Source: UBA7396 sp047637875 (lineage in GTDB: Bacteria > Patescibacteriota > Gracilibacteria > BD1-5 > UBA6164). From it: a stretch of DNA of 18,494 nucleotides. The stretch is taken from positions 1 through 18,494 of the forward strand of contig JBLJBH010000006.1 of NCBI GenBank assembly GCA_047637875.1. Reading direction: 5' to 3'. A program made the translations under genes and the position numbers. Shown piece by piece: positions 1 through 8,829 of the stretch; position 1 is the first letter of the stretch; each line of letters opens with the position of its first letter. The notes under the pieces were generated by a model, which saw only the letters and a program-made list of their open reading frames with translations, was not told the DNA's origin and did not search any database.

Positions 1-34
1 TTTATTTCGACTCTACTTTTCAGGGGGCAGTTCA
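1..34 (-). mobile_element. Possible terminal inverted repeat of an IS3-family (IS150-like) element, rest outside the window
   Basis: Read on the minus strand from position 34 outwards, the sequence begins TGAACTGCCCCC and continues with AAAAGTAGAGTCG. From memory this resembles the TGTACTGACCCC type termini of IS150-group IS3 elements. It is also the only GC-rich patch in the first 650 bases. No transposase is visible because the element would lie to the left of the window. The assignment rests only on the terminus. Confidence 0.35.
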
Positions 35-651
35 AAGTTGTCCTTTTTTGTTTGATTTATTTTTTACTATTATGTTATGCAATTTTTAGATTTAATTTTT
101 ATGTTTATTTTATTAAACATATTTTTTGATTATATATGAGAATTACTTTTTTGTTTTTATGTTTATTTATGAACTAAGAGAGCATTAACAAAAGTTTATA
201 TTTTTTTTATGATAATTTTTACTTATTTATACATTTGACTTTTATCAAAGCTAACATACAATTTTATTAATGCTGATTTTTCAATATATTTAAAAGTATT
301 ATGAATAATTTTATGAATAATAACTATATTTTATTTTTTTTTTTTTCACGGAGAGCATATCAGGAAAATAAATATATAAGTTATTGAGAATATAAATTTG
401 TTAATTTGTTAGAATTTCGGAACCCAGATCATAATTATAATATGATTTTAGCATGAGTCTTATTATATGTATTGTCTTTGTTTTTAAGATTTATTTTTTG
501 ATTTGATTTTATAAATTGATTACATGACTTTTTTATGGAACTTTATAATATAAATTATATAATAATAATCTCTTTTTTATTATATATATTTATTTATAAA
601 ATAATTATTTATTATTTTATAGCTTTTTTAGTAAAAAATAATTAATTATAT
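35..651. other. AT-rich gene-free region
   Basis: I find no open frame with UGA read as glycine that resembles a protein, and no tRNA or recognisable RNA gene. Stop codons TAA and TAG are frequent in every frame. The stretch contains a run of 13 T at 334-346 and a slightly less AT-rich island at about 347-425. It presumably carries the promoter of the gene starting at 652. A TATAAT lies at 544-549, but no convincing -35 box sits at the right distance. Confidence 0.5.
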
Positions 652-1323
652 ATGGATGATATAACGATAAACCAAGATTTATTATATCTCTTAAAAAGGA
701 TATTTGATGAATTATTTGAAAATGATTTGGAAATTATAAAAAATGATATTCAAGAAGAAACTATTTCACATAGACTAGCATTTTATATTGAAAATAATTT
801 TAATTTTTGAGAATATCAAATTGATTGTGAATATAATAGATTTAAAAAAGATATAAAAGAATTTAATAACTCAAGACAATATTTAGATAATAAAGTAGTT
901 ATTAAAAATAAATATTGAAATGAAAATAAATATTGATATTTAACAGAAATAAACTCTAATAATTTTTACTTAATCTTAACAGAAGATGAAAAAGTTTTAA
1001 TATGAGAAAAAATATCCTCTAAAGAAATTAGAATCAAAACTAAAAAGTTTAATAGCTCAAAAATAAGACCAGATATCATTATTCATAGGAGATGATTAAA
1101 TGACAATCTATATGTTTTTGAATTAAAAAAGAATAACCTAATAGATGAAGATATTATTAAACTAAAATGATTAACAAACTCTAATTTAAATTTTTGATAT
1201 AAATATTGAGTATGATTACATAATTTTAATTGAAATGAAAAATCTGTAAAAATAGATATTTATAAAGATTGAAATAAAATTGAAGAATATAAATATCAAA
1301 ATTGAGAATTAATAAAAATGTAA
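652..1323 (+). CDS. Stand-alone PD-(D/E)XK nuclease-like protein, 223 aa
   Basis: Reading UGA as glycine gives a 223-residue protein that ends in TAA. It carries the layout of a PD-(D/E)XK nuclease core: Glu36 in EETISHRLAFYIE, then D-C-E-Y-N-R at 58-63, then Arg139-Pro-Asp141 followed by a hydrophobic strand, and Glu157-Leu-Lys159 after a second hydrophobic strand (YVFELKK). The Asp141...Glu157-x-Lys159 spacing fits the metal-binding motif. The family is known for restriction, repair and defence nucleases, but no methyltransferase, helicase or specificity subunit is adjacent, so the target is unknown. At least ten internal UGA codons mean a standard-code translation would break it into fragments. 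The gene is single and convergent with pheS. Nuclease fold likely; biological role unassigned. Confidence 0.7.
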
Positions 1324-1415
1324 CTTTAACTTCTACTATCTGGTGAAAATGTTTGGTATTTTCTAGAAATATATTTCCCTAAGGGAATTAACAAACTACT
1401 ACCTTCTAGTGGACT

Positions 1416-1449
1416 AAAAAATCTCTAAGCATTCGCTTAGAGATTTTTT
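1416..1449. terminator. Bidirectional rho-independent terminator between the nuclease-like gene and pheS
   Basis: A perfect 15-bp stem (1416-1430 with 1435-1449) closes a 4-base ATTC loop. The core is CTCTAAGC/GCTTAGAG. The six T at 1444-1449 serve the plus strand, and the A-run at 1416-1421 gives a T-run on the minus strand. It therefore ends both convergent genes. Ninety-two bases separate it from the stop of the nuclease-like gene, and it ends two bases before the pheS stop. Confidence 0.85.
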
Positions 1450-1451
1450 CT

Positions 1452-2501
1452 TTAAAACTGTTCATTCAACTTCAATTTATTTTGATAAAACATTCTACTT
1501 GACGATACTCAGTATCTTTGAGCTGCAATTCTGTCAATTCACATACCAAATGCAAATCAAGAGTATTCTTCAGGATTAATTCAGCAAAATTCTAATACTT
1601 TTGGATGTACCATTCCAGCTCAAAGTAATTCTACCCATCAAGTTCAACTACACATAGAACATCATTTTCAAGCACATATTTGACAGCTTACATCTATTTC
1701 AGCACTAGGCTCAGTAAATGGAAATATACTTGGTCTAAATCTAAGTTCAGTTGTTTCTCATAAAAGCTTTTTCATAACTGTATCTAAAGTCCATTTTAGA
1801 TCTCAAAAAGTTACTCACTTTCAAACTACAAGTCATTCTAATTGATAGAAATTACAAGTATGACGAGCATCTTCTTGTTCATATCTAAATACTCTTCAAG
1901 GAACGATTATTTTTACAGGAAGTTCTCATTTTAACATCGTTCTTACTTGAACAGGAGAAGTATGAGTTCTTAAAAGATGTCTATCTCAGATTTTTTTATC
2001 AGAGTTGATTTCATCACTGATCCAGAATGTATCCCAAACATCTCTGGCTGGGTGATTATCAGGAATATTGAGTTTATCAAAATTAAATTCTTCAGTTTCT
2101 ATTTGTGGTCAATCTTCTACTTTAAATCAAAGCGAAATAAAAATATCTTCTAAGATTTTTGATGTGAGAGAAATTGGATGAAAATGTCATTTATTTTCTC
2201 AAGGAAATTCTAAAGTGACATCAATTTTTTCTTCATTTTCAATTTTAATAAAATCAAGTTTTTCAATTTCAGCTTCTTTTTTTTCTGATTCAGATTTAAT
2301 AAATTCTTTTAATTCATTAGCTAACATTCAGACATCTTTTCTCTCAGTTTCGTTTAAATCTTTCAATCCTTTTAAAATCTCATTGAGTTTTCATTTTTTT
2401 CCAAGAAGAGAATCATTTAATTCTTTTAATTCTTCTAGGGAATTTGTTTTTGCTAATTCTTCCAGAAAATATTTTTTTAATTCATTAATTTGGTTTTTCA
2501 T
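1452..2501 (-). CDS. pheS: Phenylalanine-tRNA ligase alpha subunit
   Basis: PheS is the catalytic subunit of the (alpha-beta)2 enzyme that charges tRNA-Phe in the cytosol. The 349-residue product has the usual bacterial length: an N-terminal coiled-coil-like tRNA-binding arm (about residues 1-85), then the class II synthetase core. Visible signatures are GHFHP, NFDKLNIPDNHPARD, RTHTSPVQ, NFYQLEGLVVG and the C-terminal GFAFGMGIDRIA (motif 3). A four-cysteine cluster CxxCxGxGCxxC at about residues 273-284, found in many bacterial PheS, could bind zinc. Many glycines are UGA. The start is an ATG with an AT-rich leader and no Shine-Dalgarno. pheT (beta subunit) is not next to it on either side, so the usual pheST pair is split here. 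Confidence 0.96.
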
Positions 2502-2527
2502 AATTATTTATTAGTAATATTTTGCTT

Positions 2528-2555
2528 ACTATATAGAAAAACTCTCAAAAATCAA
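2528..2555 (-). promoter_or_regulatory. Candidate pheS promoter
   Basis: On the minus strand a TTGATT (2555-2550) and a TATAGT (2533-2528) are separated by 16 bases, about 27 bases before the pheS ATG. It lies back-to-back with the ribosomal operon promoter. The evidence is the hexamers and the position only, in a very AT-rich background. Confidence 0.4.
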
Positions 2556-2571
2556 AAAAAAATATTTACTT

Positions 2572-2599
2572 TTGACAAATTAAATTTTTTTACTAAAAT
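2572..2599 (+). promoter_or_regulatory. Promoter of the ribosomal protein operon
   Basis: A consensus -35 TTGACA at 2572-2577 is followed after 16 bases by TAAAAT at 2594-2599, which predicts a transcription start near 2606. That leaves a leader of about 110 bases before rplC. It is one of only two exact TTGACA boxes noticed in intergenic sequence here, and no other gene could use it. Confidence 0.65.
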
Positions 2600-2605
2600 A
2601 GTCGG

Positions 2606-2719
2606 GCTATTTGTTTGTCTTTAATAAGACTAATGATAAGTTTTTGAAGAGGTTAAGTTAAACGGTATTTGTCGAGTACTAGTTTAACCTCTGGCTTTTA
2701 TATTTTAATTTATTTTAAC
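2606..2719 (+). promoter_or_regulatory. Structured 5' leader of the ribosomal operon
   Basis: The leader between the predicted start and rplC holds two hairpins. The first is GTCTT/AAGAC (2617-2621 with 2626-2630). The second is larger: GTTTAACCTC (2682-2691) pairs with GAGGTT...AAAC (2649-2654 and 2660-2663) with a five-base bulge and an 18-base loop. Because the left side reads GAGGTTAAGTTAAAC, the right arm could also pair in two alternative registers. S10-type operons are often feedback-controlled by a ribosomal protein binding the leader (L4 in Escherichia coli). Whether this leader does so is inference. Confidence 0.4.
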
Positions 2720-3325
2720 ATGGCTTGATTATTAGCTTCTAAGCTAGAAATGACAAGAATCGTTAAATGAAGTGATTTTGTTCCTGTTACATTACTTAAA
2801 GTACCTACTTTAAAAGTAGTTGCAATCAAAACAAAAGAAACAGATGGTTATACATCACTTGTTATCTGAGTTTTAAAAGAAGGTAGTGAAGGTGTTTTAG
2901 CAGAATGAAAAAAATCTCTAAATTTTAGCGAATTTTCTAAAATAAAAGAAGTTCCTTTAAAAGATGAGGAAATTTCTAAATTTAATGTTTGAGATGCTCT
3001 TACATTAGATATATTAGACGGAGTAGAAATGGTTGAAATAACTGGTTTCTCAAAATGAAAATGATTTGCTTGAGCAATGAAAAGACATAACTTTTCAGGA
3101 TGACTTGCAACTCATGGTTCTAAATTCCATAGAGCATTATGATCTATAGGTAATAGAAAACCAAGAAGAACACATAAAGGTAAAAAAATGCACTGACATA
3201 TGTGAGATGTACAAATTACATTAAGGAAGGTTCCTGTTGAAATCTTAAATAAAGATTTATCTGTAGTTGGAGTAAAAGGTCCAGTTCCAGGAGCAAGAAA
3301 CTCTTTAATCTCTATAAAATTTTAA
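2720..3325 (+). CDS. rplC: 50S ribosomal protein L3
   Basis: L3 is an early assembly protein that binds 23S rRNA and reaches towards the peptidyl transferase centre. The 201-residue product is about the normal bacterial length and contains the family hallmark HGSKFHRALGSIG from His132, followed by basic segments with HKGKKMHGHMG and a C-terminal VKGPVPGARN. More than a dozen glycines are UGA, including those of the hallmark. This is the first gene of the operon: the usual first gene rpsJ (S10) is absent and the promoter lies directly upstream. rplD follows after 17 bases. The ATG start gives MAGLLASKLEMTRIV, which matches L3 N-termini. Confidence 0.96.
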
Positions 3326-3342
3326 ACTTTAATTTATACTAA

Positions 3343-3963
3343 ATGGAAACTAAATTACTAAATCAAGAGGGAAAAGAAATTTGAACTGTTGAGTTAAATG
3401 AATCTGTATTTGGTGTTGATGTAAACGAAGGTTTAATACATAGAGCTTTAGTTTACCAATTATCTAACGCAAGACAAGTTGTAGCTCATACTAAAACTAG
3501 AGCTGAAGTTAGATGATCAACAAGAAAAATATTTAAACAAAAATGAACTTGAAAAGCGAGAGCTTGAGGAAATAGATCTCCTATTAGAATTTGAGGTTGA
3601 GTTGCTTTCTGACCAAGAAACACTGTAAACTTTACAAAATCTATGAATAAAAAAGAAAGAAGATTAGCTTTATGTTCAATTTTATCTGCAAAAGTAAAAT
3701 CAAACAATGTACTTGTATTAGATGCATTAAACTTTACTGAAGCAAAAACTAAAAATATGGTATCAGTATTAAATGCTATTCCATATACAAAAAATGTTTT
3801 ACTTGCTTTATCTTCTAAAAATGAAGTGATTGAAAAATCAGCAAGAAATCTTCCACAAGTTAAAGCTTTAACTACGGATTATTTAAATATTCAAGATCTA
3901 TTAAAATATACTACATTAGTATTATTAAAAGACTCTGTAGAAAAATTAAATAATTTAAGATAG
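3343..3963 (+). CDS. rplD: 50S ribosomal protein L4
   Basis: L4 binds 23S rRNA domain I and lines the exit tunnel with its extended loop. In several bacteria it also represses the S10 operon. The product has 206 residues, the normal length. The tunnel-loop signature TRAEVRGSTRKIFKQKGTGK is present, followed by ARAGGNRSPIRIGGGVAFGP. Most of its glycines are UGA, so this segment is one of the clearest tests of the code. The C-terminal half (NKKERRLALCSILSAK onward) is the Rossmann-like body. rplW follows after 41 bases. Confidence 0.96.
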
Positions 3964-4004
3964 TGGATGTTTATCTAAATAATAAAATATAATTAATTTA
4001 TACT

Positions 4005-4301
4005 ATGAGATTATTTGATATAGTTAAAAATCCAGTTGTAACTGAAAAATCATCAAGAGAGGAATTAAAAAACTGAACTTATGTGATTGAAGTAAGTGAT
4101 ACTGCAACTAAAATAGATATTAAAAAAGCTATTTTAGAAATATACTGAAGCGAAGTTTCTTCTGTTAGAGTTTTAAACACTAGAGAAAAATTTAAGCAAG
4201 GTAAAAAAGGAATGGTAATTAGAAAAAGAACTTCTAGAAAAGCTTATGTTACTTTAAAAGATGCAAATGCAAAACTAGATTTTTCTGTTATTAAATTTTA
4301 A
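4005..4301 (+). CDS. rplW: 50S ribosomal protein L23
   Basis: L23 sits at the tunnel exit and is the docking site for trigger factor and SRP. Trigger factor is encoded by tig elsewhere in this window. The 98-residue product has the family N-terminus (DIVKNPVVTEKS) and the VRVLNTREKFKQGKK basic loop that enters the rRNA. The start ATG at 4005 gives MRLFDIVKNPVVTEKS. Length and order (after rplD, before rplB) are standard. Confidence 0.94.
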
Positions 4302-4345
4302 TTTACTCGCTATTAGGCGAACATATTAATATTAATTTTTAAAAA

Positions 4346-5191
4346 ATGGGAATTAAGAAATTTAAACCAACAACTCCTTGAAGAAGAGCTATGACTGGTA
4401 ATACATTTGAAGAGATTACTACGATGACTCCTTATAAACCACTTACTGTAACATTAAAAAAACACGCAGGTAGAAATAACTCTGGTAGAATTACAGTAAG
4501 ACATCAAGGATGAGGACATGCACAAAAATATAGATTAGTGGATTTTTACTTCCATGATAAAAAATCTATACCTGCAAAAGTTGAAACAATCGAATATGAT
4601 CCATATAGAACAGCTTGGATTTCTCTAATTTGTTATAAAGATGGGGAAAGAAGATACGTTTTAGCTCATAAAGATATGAAAGTATGAGATAAAGTTGTAA
4701 CTGATGAAAAAGCTCCTTTAGTTTCTGGAAACAGACTTCAATTAGGAAATATTCCAGTTTGATTATCTATATATAATGTAGAATTAATCGTTTGACAAGG
4801 TGCTTCTTCAGTTAGATCGGCATGATCTATGGCAACTGTAGTTTCACAAGAATGAGAATACACTCAAGTTAAAATGCCTTCTGGAGAAATAAGACTTGTT
4901 AATAAAAAATGTTATGCAACATTATGACAAGTTTCAAATCCAGATAATAATCAAATAGTTATTGGTAAAGCCGGAAGAACAAGACATATGTGAGTAAGAC
5001 CAACAGTTCTAGGTAAACAAATGAACCCAGTTGATCATCCACATTGAGGTTGAGAAGGACATAATCCAATCTGATTAAAAGCTCCTAAAACTCCATGGTG
5101 AAAAATTGCTCTTGGTAAAAAAACTAGAAGCAAGAAAAAATTCACTAATAGATGGATTTTAAGAACAAAAAAAGGTAAATTAATGGTGTAA
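4346..5191 (+). CDS. rplB: 50S ribosomal protein L2
   Basis: L2 is needed for subunit joining and peptidyl transferase activity. The 281-residue product has the N-terminal KKHAGRNNSGRITVRHQGGGH segment in two parts, an OB-like domain, and the C-terminal SH3-like domain with RSAGSMA and MNPVDHPHGGGEGH. The conserved histidine of that motif is His231 or His233 here. Two of its three adjacent glycines are UGA (5045-5047 and 5051-5053) and one is GGT. The lysine-rich tail (KKTRSKKK) is usual. rpsS starts 33 bases downstream. Confidence 0.97.
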
Positions 5192-5224
5192 TTATATAAT
5201 TTAAATTTTTAAATAAAAACTACT

Positions 5225-5488
5225 ATGGCAAGAAGTTTAAAAAAATGACCTTATATAGACGAAAGACTTCTTAAAAAGGTTGAAAAATTAAATTCTGATG
5301 GTAAAAAAACAGTTATCAAGACTTGGTCAAGAGCTTGCACTATCATTCCAGAATTTGTTGGGCACACTTTTTGAGTTCATAATGGTAAAGTTCATACTCC
5401 AGTTTTCGTTACAGAAGATATGGTTGGACACAAATTATGAGAATTTTCATTTACAAGAACTTTCAGAGGTCACTCTTGAAATAAATAA
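5225..5488 (+). CDS. rpsS: 30S ribosomal protein S19
   Basis: S19 forms the head of the small subunit with S13 and contacts the A-site finger. The product has 87 residues, the usual size. MARSLKKGPYIDERLLKKV, the central TWSRACTIIPEFVGHTFGVHNG, and the C-terminal FSFTRTFRGHSGNK are all typical. The glycine in KKGPY is UGA. It lies between rplB and rplV as in other bacteria. Confidence 0.96.
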
Positions 5489-5498
5489 TATTTGGAAT

Positions 5499-5514
5499 CT
5501 TAGATATATCTAAG
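5499..5514 (+). other. Intercistronic palindrome after rpsS
   Basis: CTTAGATATATCTAAG is a perfect 16-base palindrome 10 bases after the rpsS stop. As RNA it can fold as a 6-bp stem with a TATA loop. No T-run follows, so it is not an intrinsic terminator. It may be an mRNA-stabilising or processing hairpin, or chance in AT-rich sequence. Confidence 0.35.
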
Positions 5515-5549
5515 TTCTAAAATACTTAATAATTAATTATTTTTAATTT

Positions 5550-5876
5550 ATGAAAGCTTATTGAAAAAATATAAGAATTTCTCCTAAAAAATTAAGAGTT
5601 GTAGCTGAGGTTGTAAAAGCTAAAAATGCTACTTGGGCTTTAAATTTTTTAAAGTTCGCTCCAAAAAAATGAGCAGATATTCTTTACAAAGTTTTACACT
5701 CTGCAGTTAGTAATGCAGTAAATAATAACTCTCAAAATGCAAATGATTTATATATAGATCAACTTGTTATTACAAAAGGTATCGTATATAAAAGATGACA
5801 ACCTATATCAAGATGAAGAATGCATCCAATTCTAAAAAGAACATCTAATATAAGATTAGAGTTACAAGTTAAATAG
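5550..5876 (+). CDS. rplV: 50S ribosomal protein L22
   Basis: L22 lines the narrow part of the exit tunnel opposite L4. The 108-residue product has the N-terminal YGKNIRISPKKLRVVAEVVK signature, a central helix region with HSAVSNAVNN, and the beta-hairpin tip region KRGQPISRGRMHPILKRTSN that projects into the tunnel. Length is normal. Neighbours rpsS and rpsC are standard. The 61-base gap before it is longer than most gaps in the operon. Confidence 0.95.
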
Positions 5877-5881
5877 TGACG

Positions 5882-5904
5882 CAAATATTTTTTTGAAATA
5901 TTTG
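5882..5904 (+). other. Intercistronic hairpin between rplV and rpsC
   Basis: A 9-bp perfect stem, CAAATATTT with AAATATTTG, closes a TTTTG loop in the 81-base gap, which is the widest in the operon. It is not followed by a T-run. It is possibly a processing site or a translational control element for rpsC; the function is not shown. Confidence 0.35.
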
Positions 5905-5957
5905 ATGACAATATTTATACAAAAGTAAAAATATTTACATTTTAATTTTTTTAGTCT

Positions 5958-6593
5958 ATGTGACATAAAGTAAGTCCACAAGCATTTAGAATACCTTATA
6001 TAAAAAACTGGTCAGCAACTTGGTTTGCTGATAAAAAAGAGTATGCTGTACAATTATTAATTGATAATAAAATAAGAGCAACTTTAAAAACAGAATTTAA
6101 AGATATTCCAACATGAGATATTGTAATTTCTAGAAACGATAAAGAGGTTTTAGTAACTGTTTATACAGCTAAAGCATCACTTGTTTTAGGAAAAGAAGGG
6201 GAAAATGTTACTGCTTTAGAAAATAGTTTATCTAAAAAAACTAATTCTAAAGTTAAAATTTCTGTTAAAGAAGTTAAAAACCCTGATTTAAATGCAAAAA
6301 TCGTTTGATTTATGATAACAAATCAAATCGAAAAAAGAATGCCTTATAAAAGAGCAATTAAACAAGCTATTTCAAAAGCTATTGAAAAATGAGCAAAATG
6401 AATTAAAGTAAAAGTTTGATGAAGACTTAACTGAGCTGAAATTGCTAGAAAAGAAACATTTAAAGAATGAAATATTCCAACTCAAACAGTAAGAGCTGAT
6501 ATCGACTATACAACAGCAAGAGCTGAAACAGTATACGGTACTATCTGAATTAAAGTTTGGATATATAAATGAGATATATTTAAAAGAAAATAA
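5958..6593 (+). CDS. rpsC: 30S ribosomal protein S3
   Basis: S3 shapes the mRNA entry channel and has helicase activity there. The product has 211 residues. The N-terminus MGHKVSPQAFRI (second codon UGA, matching the usual MGQKV/MGHKV start) confirms the start. The KH domain carries the GxxG-type loop LGKEGENV. The C-terminal domain has IKVKVGGRLNGAEIARKE and the DYTTARAETVYGTIGIKVWIYKG block. All family glycines encoded by UGA align. Confidence 0.96.
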
Positions 6594-6637
6594 TAATTTG
6601 ACTTTTAAAAAAATTTTATATACTTAATTAAGTTTTT

Positions 6638-7042
6638 ATGTTACAACCTAAGAAAGCTAGATATAGAAAAACTCATAGATGAAGATTAAAATGACTAGCA
6701 GTTAGATGATCTACTATAAGTTTTTGAGACTATGCACTTAAAGCTGTTACTAGAGGATTTATAACTTCTAGACAAATAGAAGCAGCTAGAAGAGCTATGG
6801 TTCGTCAAATAAAAAGATGAGGTAAAATCTGGATTAGAATTTTTCCAGACAAACCTTATACAACAAAACCTTTGGAAGTTCCAATGGGTTGAGGTAAATG
6901 ATCTTTGGAAATGTTTAGAGCTCCTGTAAAACCTGGAAGAGTGTTATTTGAAGTAACATGAGTTAGTCCAGAAGATGCAAGGGAAGCTTTTAGACTTGCT
7001 TCATATAAATTGCCTGTTAAAACTAAAATATTAGTTGATTAA
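6638..7042 (+). CDS. rplP: 50S ribosomal protein L16
   Basis: L16 organises the A-site region and is needed late in large-subunit assembly. The product has 134 residues, close to the usual 136-140. MLQPKKARYRKTHRGR at the start, the ARRAMVRQIKRGGKIWIRIFP block and PMGGGKGSLEMFRAPVKPGR are family signatures. UGA supplies the first or second glycine of several of these clusters. rpmC begins only 10 bases after the stop. Confidence 0.96.
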
Positions 7043-7052
7043 TAAATTTAAA

Positions 7053-7244
7053 ATGAAAGAAATAAAAGATTTAAGAAAATTAGAGATTTCTGATTTGAAA
7101 AAAGAATTAGTTGATTCAGAAAAAAAATTATATGAGTTAACTATGAAATTGGAACTAAATGAATTAAAACAAACTCATTTAGTTAAACCTCTTAGAAGAT
7201 ATATTGCTGTTTTAAACACAGTAATGAATGAAAAAATAATTTAA
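7053..7244 (+). CDS. rpmC: 50S ribosomal protein L29
   Basis: L29 is a two-helix protein near the tunnel exit beside L23. The 63-residue product starts at the ATG at 7053 (MKEIKDLRKLEISDLKKELV). An in-frame TTG at 7035 would overlap rplP and add six residues not usual for L29, so the ATG is preferred. The segment LNELKQTHLVKPLRRYIAVLNTV carries the conserved arginine-rich helix. The protein contains no glycine, so the recoding does not affect it. Confidence 0.93.
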   Translation: MKEIKDLRKLEISDLKKELVDSEKKLYELTMKLELNELKQTHLVKPLRRYIAVLNTVMNEKII

Positions 7245-7264
7245 TACTCTTTAAGTTTTAAAAT

Positions 7265-7486
7265 ATGAGATTAAAAAAAGGTGTAGTGTCTAGTAACAAA
7301 ATGGATAAAACAATCGTTGTTTCTACATTTGCTTACAAAAGTCACCCTAAATATAAAAAAAGATTTAAAGTAACAAAAAAATTCTATGCTCATGATGAAG
7401 AAAATAAATTTAATGAGTGAGATATAGTTACAATTAAAGAAACTAGACCACTTTCAAAATTGAAAAGATGGGAAGTAGTTGTATAA
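7265..7486 (+). CDS. rpsQ: 30S ribosomal protein S17
   Basis: S17 is a primary 16S rRNA-binding protein with an OB fold. The product has 73 residues, slightly shorter than the usual 80-85. It contains the typical GVVSSNKMDKTIVVST strand pair, the basic SHPKYKKRFKVTKKFYAHDE region and the C-terminal DIVTIKETRPLSKLKRWEVV. The glycine before DIV is UGA. Spacing is 20 bases from rpmC and 25 to rplN. Confidence 0.95.
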
Positions 7487-7511
7487 TAATTTAGTATTTA
7501 AACAGTAAAAT

Positions 7512-7880
7512 ATGATACAAACTGAATCAAGATTGGTTGTTGCTGATAATTCTTGAGCTAAAGAAGTTTTATGTATTAAAGTTTTAGGAGGATCTCATAG
7601 AAGATACGCTACAGTTGGTGATACAATTGTAGTTGCAGTTAAAAAAGCTGATCCAAACTGAGCTATAAAAAAGAAAAAAGTAGTAAAAGCAATTATTGTA
7701 AGAACTGCTAAAGAAATAGCTAGACCAGATGGAAGTTTTATAAGATTTGATGATAATGCTTGTGTAATAATTGATGAGAAAGGTGAACCAAAAGCTACTC
7801 GTATATTTGGACCTGTTGCAAGAGAATTAAAACAAAAAGGTTTTCAAAAAATAGTGAGTCTAGCTCCAGAAGTTTTATAA
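7512..7880 (+). CDS. rplN: 50S ribosomal protein L14
   Basis: L14 forms an intersubunit bridge and is the binding site for factors such as RsfS. The 122-residue length is exactly usual. MIQTESRLVVADNSGAKEV, VLGGSHRRYATVGDTIVVAV, the AIIVRTAKEIARPDGSFIRFDDNA region and TRIFGPVARELKQKGFQKIVSLAPEVL all match the family. UGA encodes the glycine of NSGAK. Confidence 0.97.
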
Positions 7881-7898
7881 TCTTAAAAAAAAATTCTT

Positions 7899-8243
7899 AT
7901 GAAAATTAGAAAAGATGACAATGTTTTAGTTATATCTGGTAAAGATAAAGGTAAAACTGGTAAAGTTTTAAAAGTTTTGACTAAAACTGGAAAAATAGTT
8001 GTTGAATGAATAAATGTAGTTACAAGAAATTATAAAAAAATGGGAACTACTCCAGGGCAATCTGTTAAAAAAGAGGCTGCAATGGATGCTTCAAATGTAA
8101 TGCTTGTTTGTCCATTTACTTCAAAACCAACTAGAGTATGATTTGTTTTTGTTGAAGATAAATCAGGAAGTAAAAAATTTAGATTTTCTAAAGCTGCATT
8201 AAAAGCAAAATGATGAGAATCTAAAGACTATATAATAAAATAA
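7899..8243 (+). CDS. rplX: 50S ribosomal protein L24
   Basis: L24 nucleates large-subunit assembly and lies near the tunnel exit. The product has 114 residues. The KOW motif is visible in DNVLVISGKDKGKTGKVLKV, followed by VEGINVVTRNYKK and the segment DASNVMLVCPFTSKPTRVGF. The tail (KAALKAKGGESKDYIIK) is somewhat longer than in short homologues. It follows rplN by 18 bases and precedes rplE by 20. Confidence 0.95.
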
Positions 8244-8263
8244 TATTTTGTAAATATATAAAA

Positions 8264-8803
8264 ATGTATATTAAAGAGAAATATATTAAAGAGATAGCTC
8301 CAAGTTTAAAAACTAAATTAGGATTATCGAATGTAATGCAAACACCGAAAATTGAAAAGGTTGTTTTGAATATGTGAATTTGAACTTATATAAAAACTTG
8401 AAATAAAGATTATAGTTCATTGAAACAAGATCTAGCTTTAATATCTGGACAACAACCAGTTGTTAGATTAGCTAAAAAGGCAGTATCTAACTTTAAATTA
8501 AGAGAAGGAATGCCAGTATGATTATCAGTTACTTTAAGATGAGATAATATGTACGCATTTTTAGAAAAATTAGTAAATGTAGTTTTGCCTAGAGTTAAAG
8601 ATTTTAGATGAATTAGTAAAAAAAGTTTTGATGCTGAAGGAAATTATAATTTCTGAATTAAAGAACATACAATATTTCCAGAAGTTCCACAATTAGATGT
8701 AGTTAAACCACATGGAATTCAAATAACTATAAAAACTAATACTGGTGATAAAGAGGCTTCTAAATTACTTTTAGAAGAAATGGGATTCCCTTTTTCTAAA
8801 TAA
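8264..8803 (+). CDS. rplE: 50S ribosomal protein L5
   Basis: L5 binds 5S rRNA and, with L18, delivers it to the large subunit. It also contacts the P-site tRNA. The 179-residue length is usual. Signatures are TPKIEKVVLNMGIG, LALISGQQPVVRLAKKAVSN, REGMPVGLSVTLRGDNMY and the C-terminal GIQITIKTNTGDKEASKLLLEEMGFPF. The glycines of NMGIG are both UGA. Confidence 0.96.
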
Positions 8804-8829
8804 TTTTTTAATTTTTTAATAAAAGTATA

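Noticed and set aside
1369..1387. Short palindrome TTCCCTAAGGGAA as a second terminator after the nuclease-like gene
   Set aside because: No T-run follows and the stem is short. The real terminator lies 29 bases further on.
2215..2514. Plus-strand 99-residue open frame inside pheS
   Set aside because: It is an antisense shadow: the minus strand encodes the N-terminal arm of PheS. The frame is Ser/Phe-rich, as expected from antisense of Glu/Lys-rich coding sequence.
3486..3707. Minus-strand open frame within rplD
   Set aside because: Antisense shadow of L4, which is certain.
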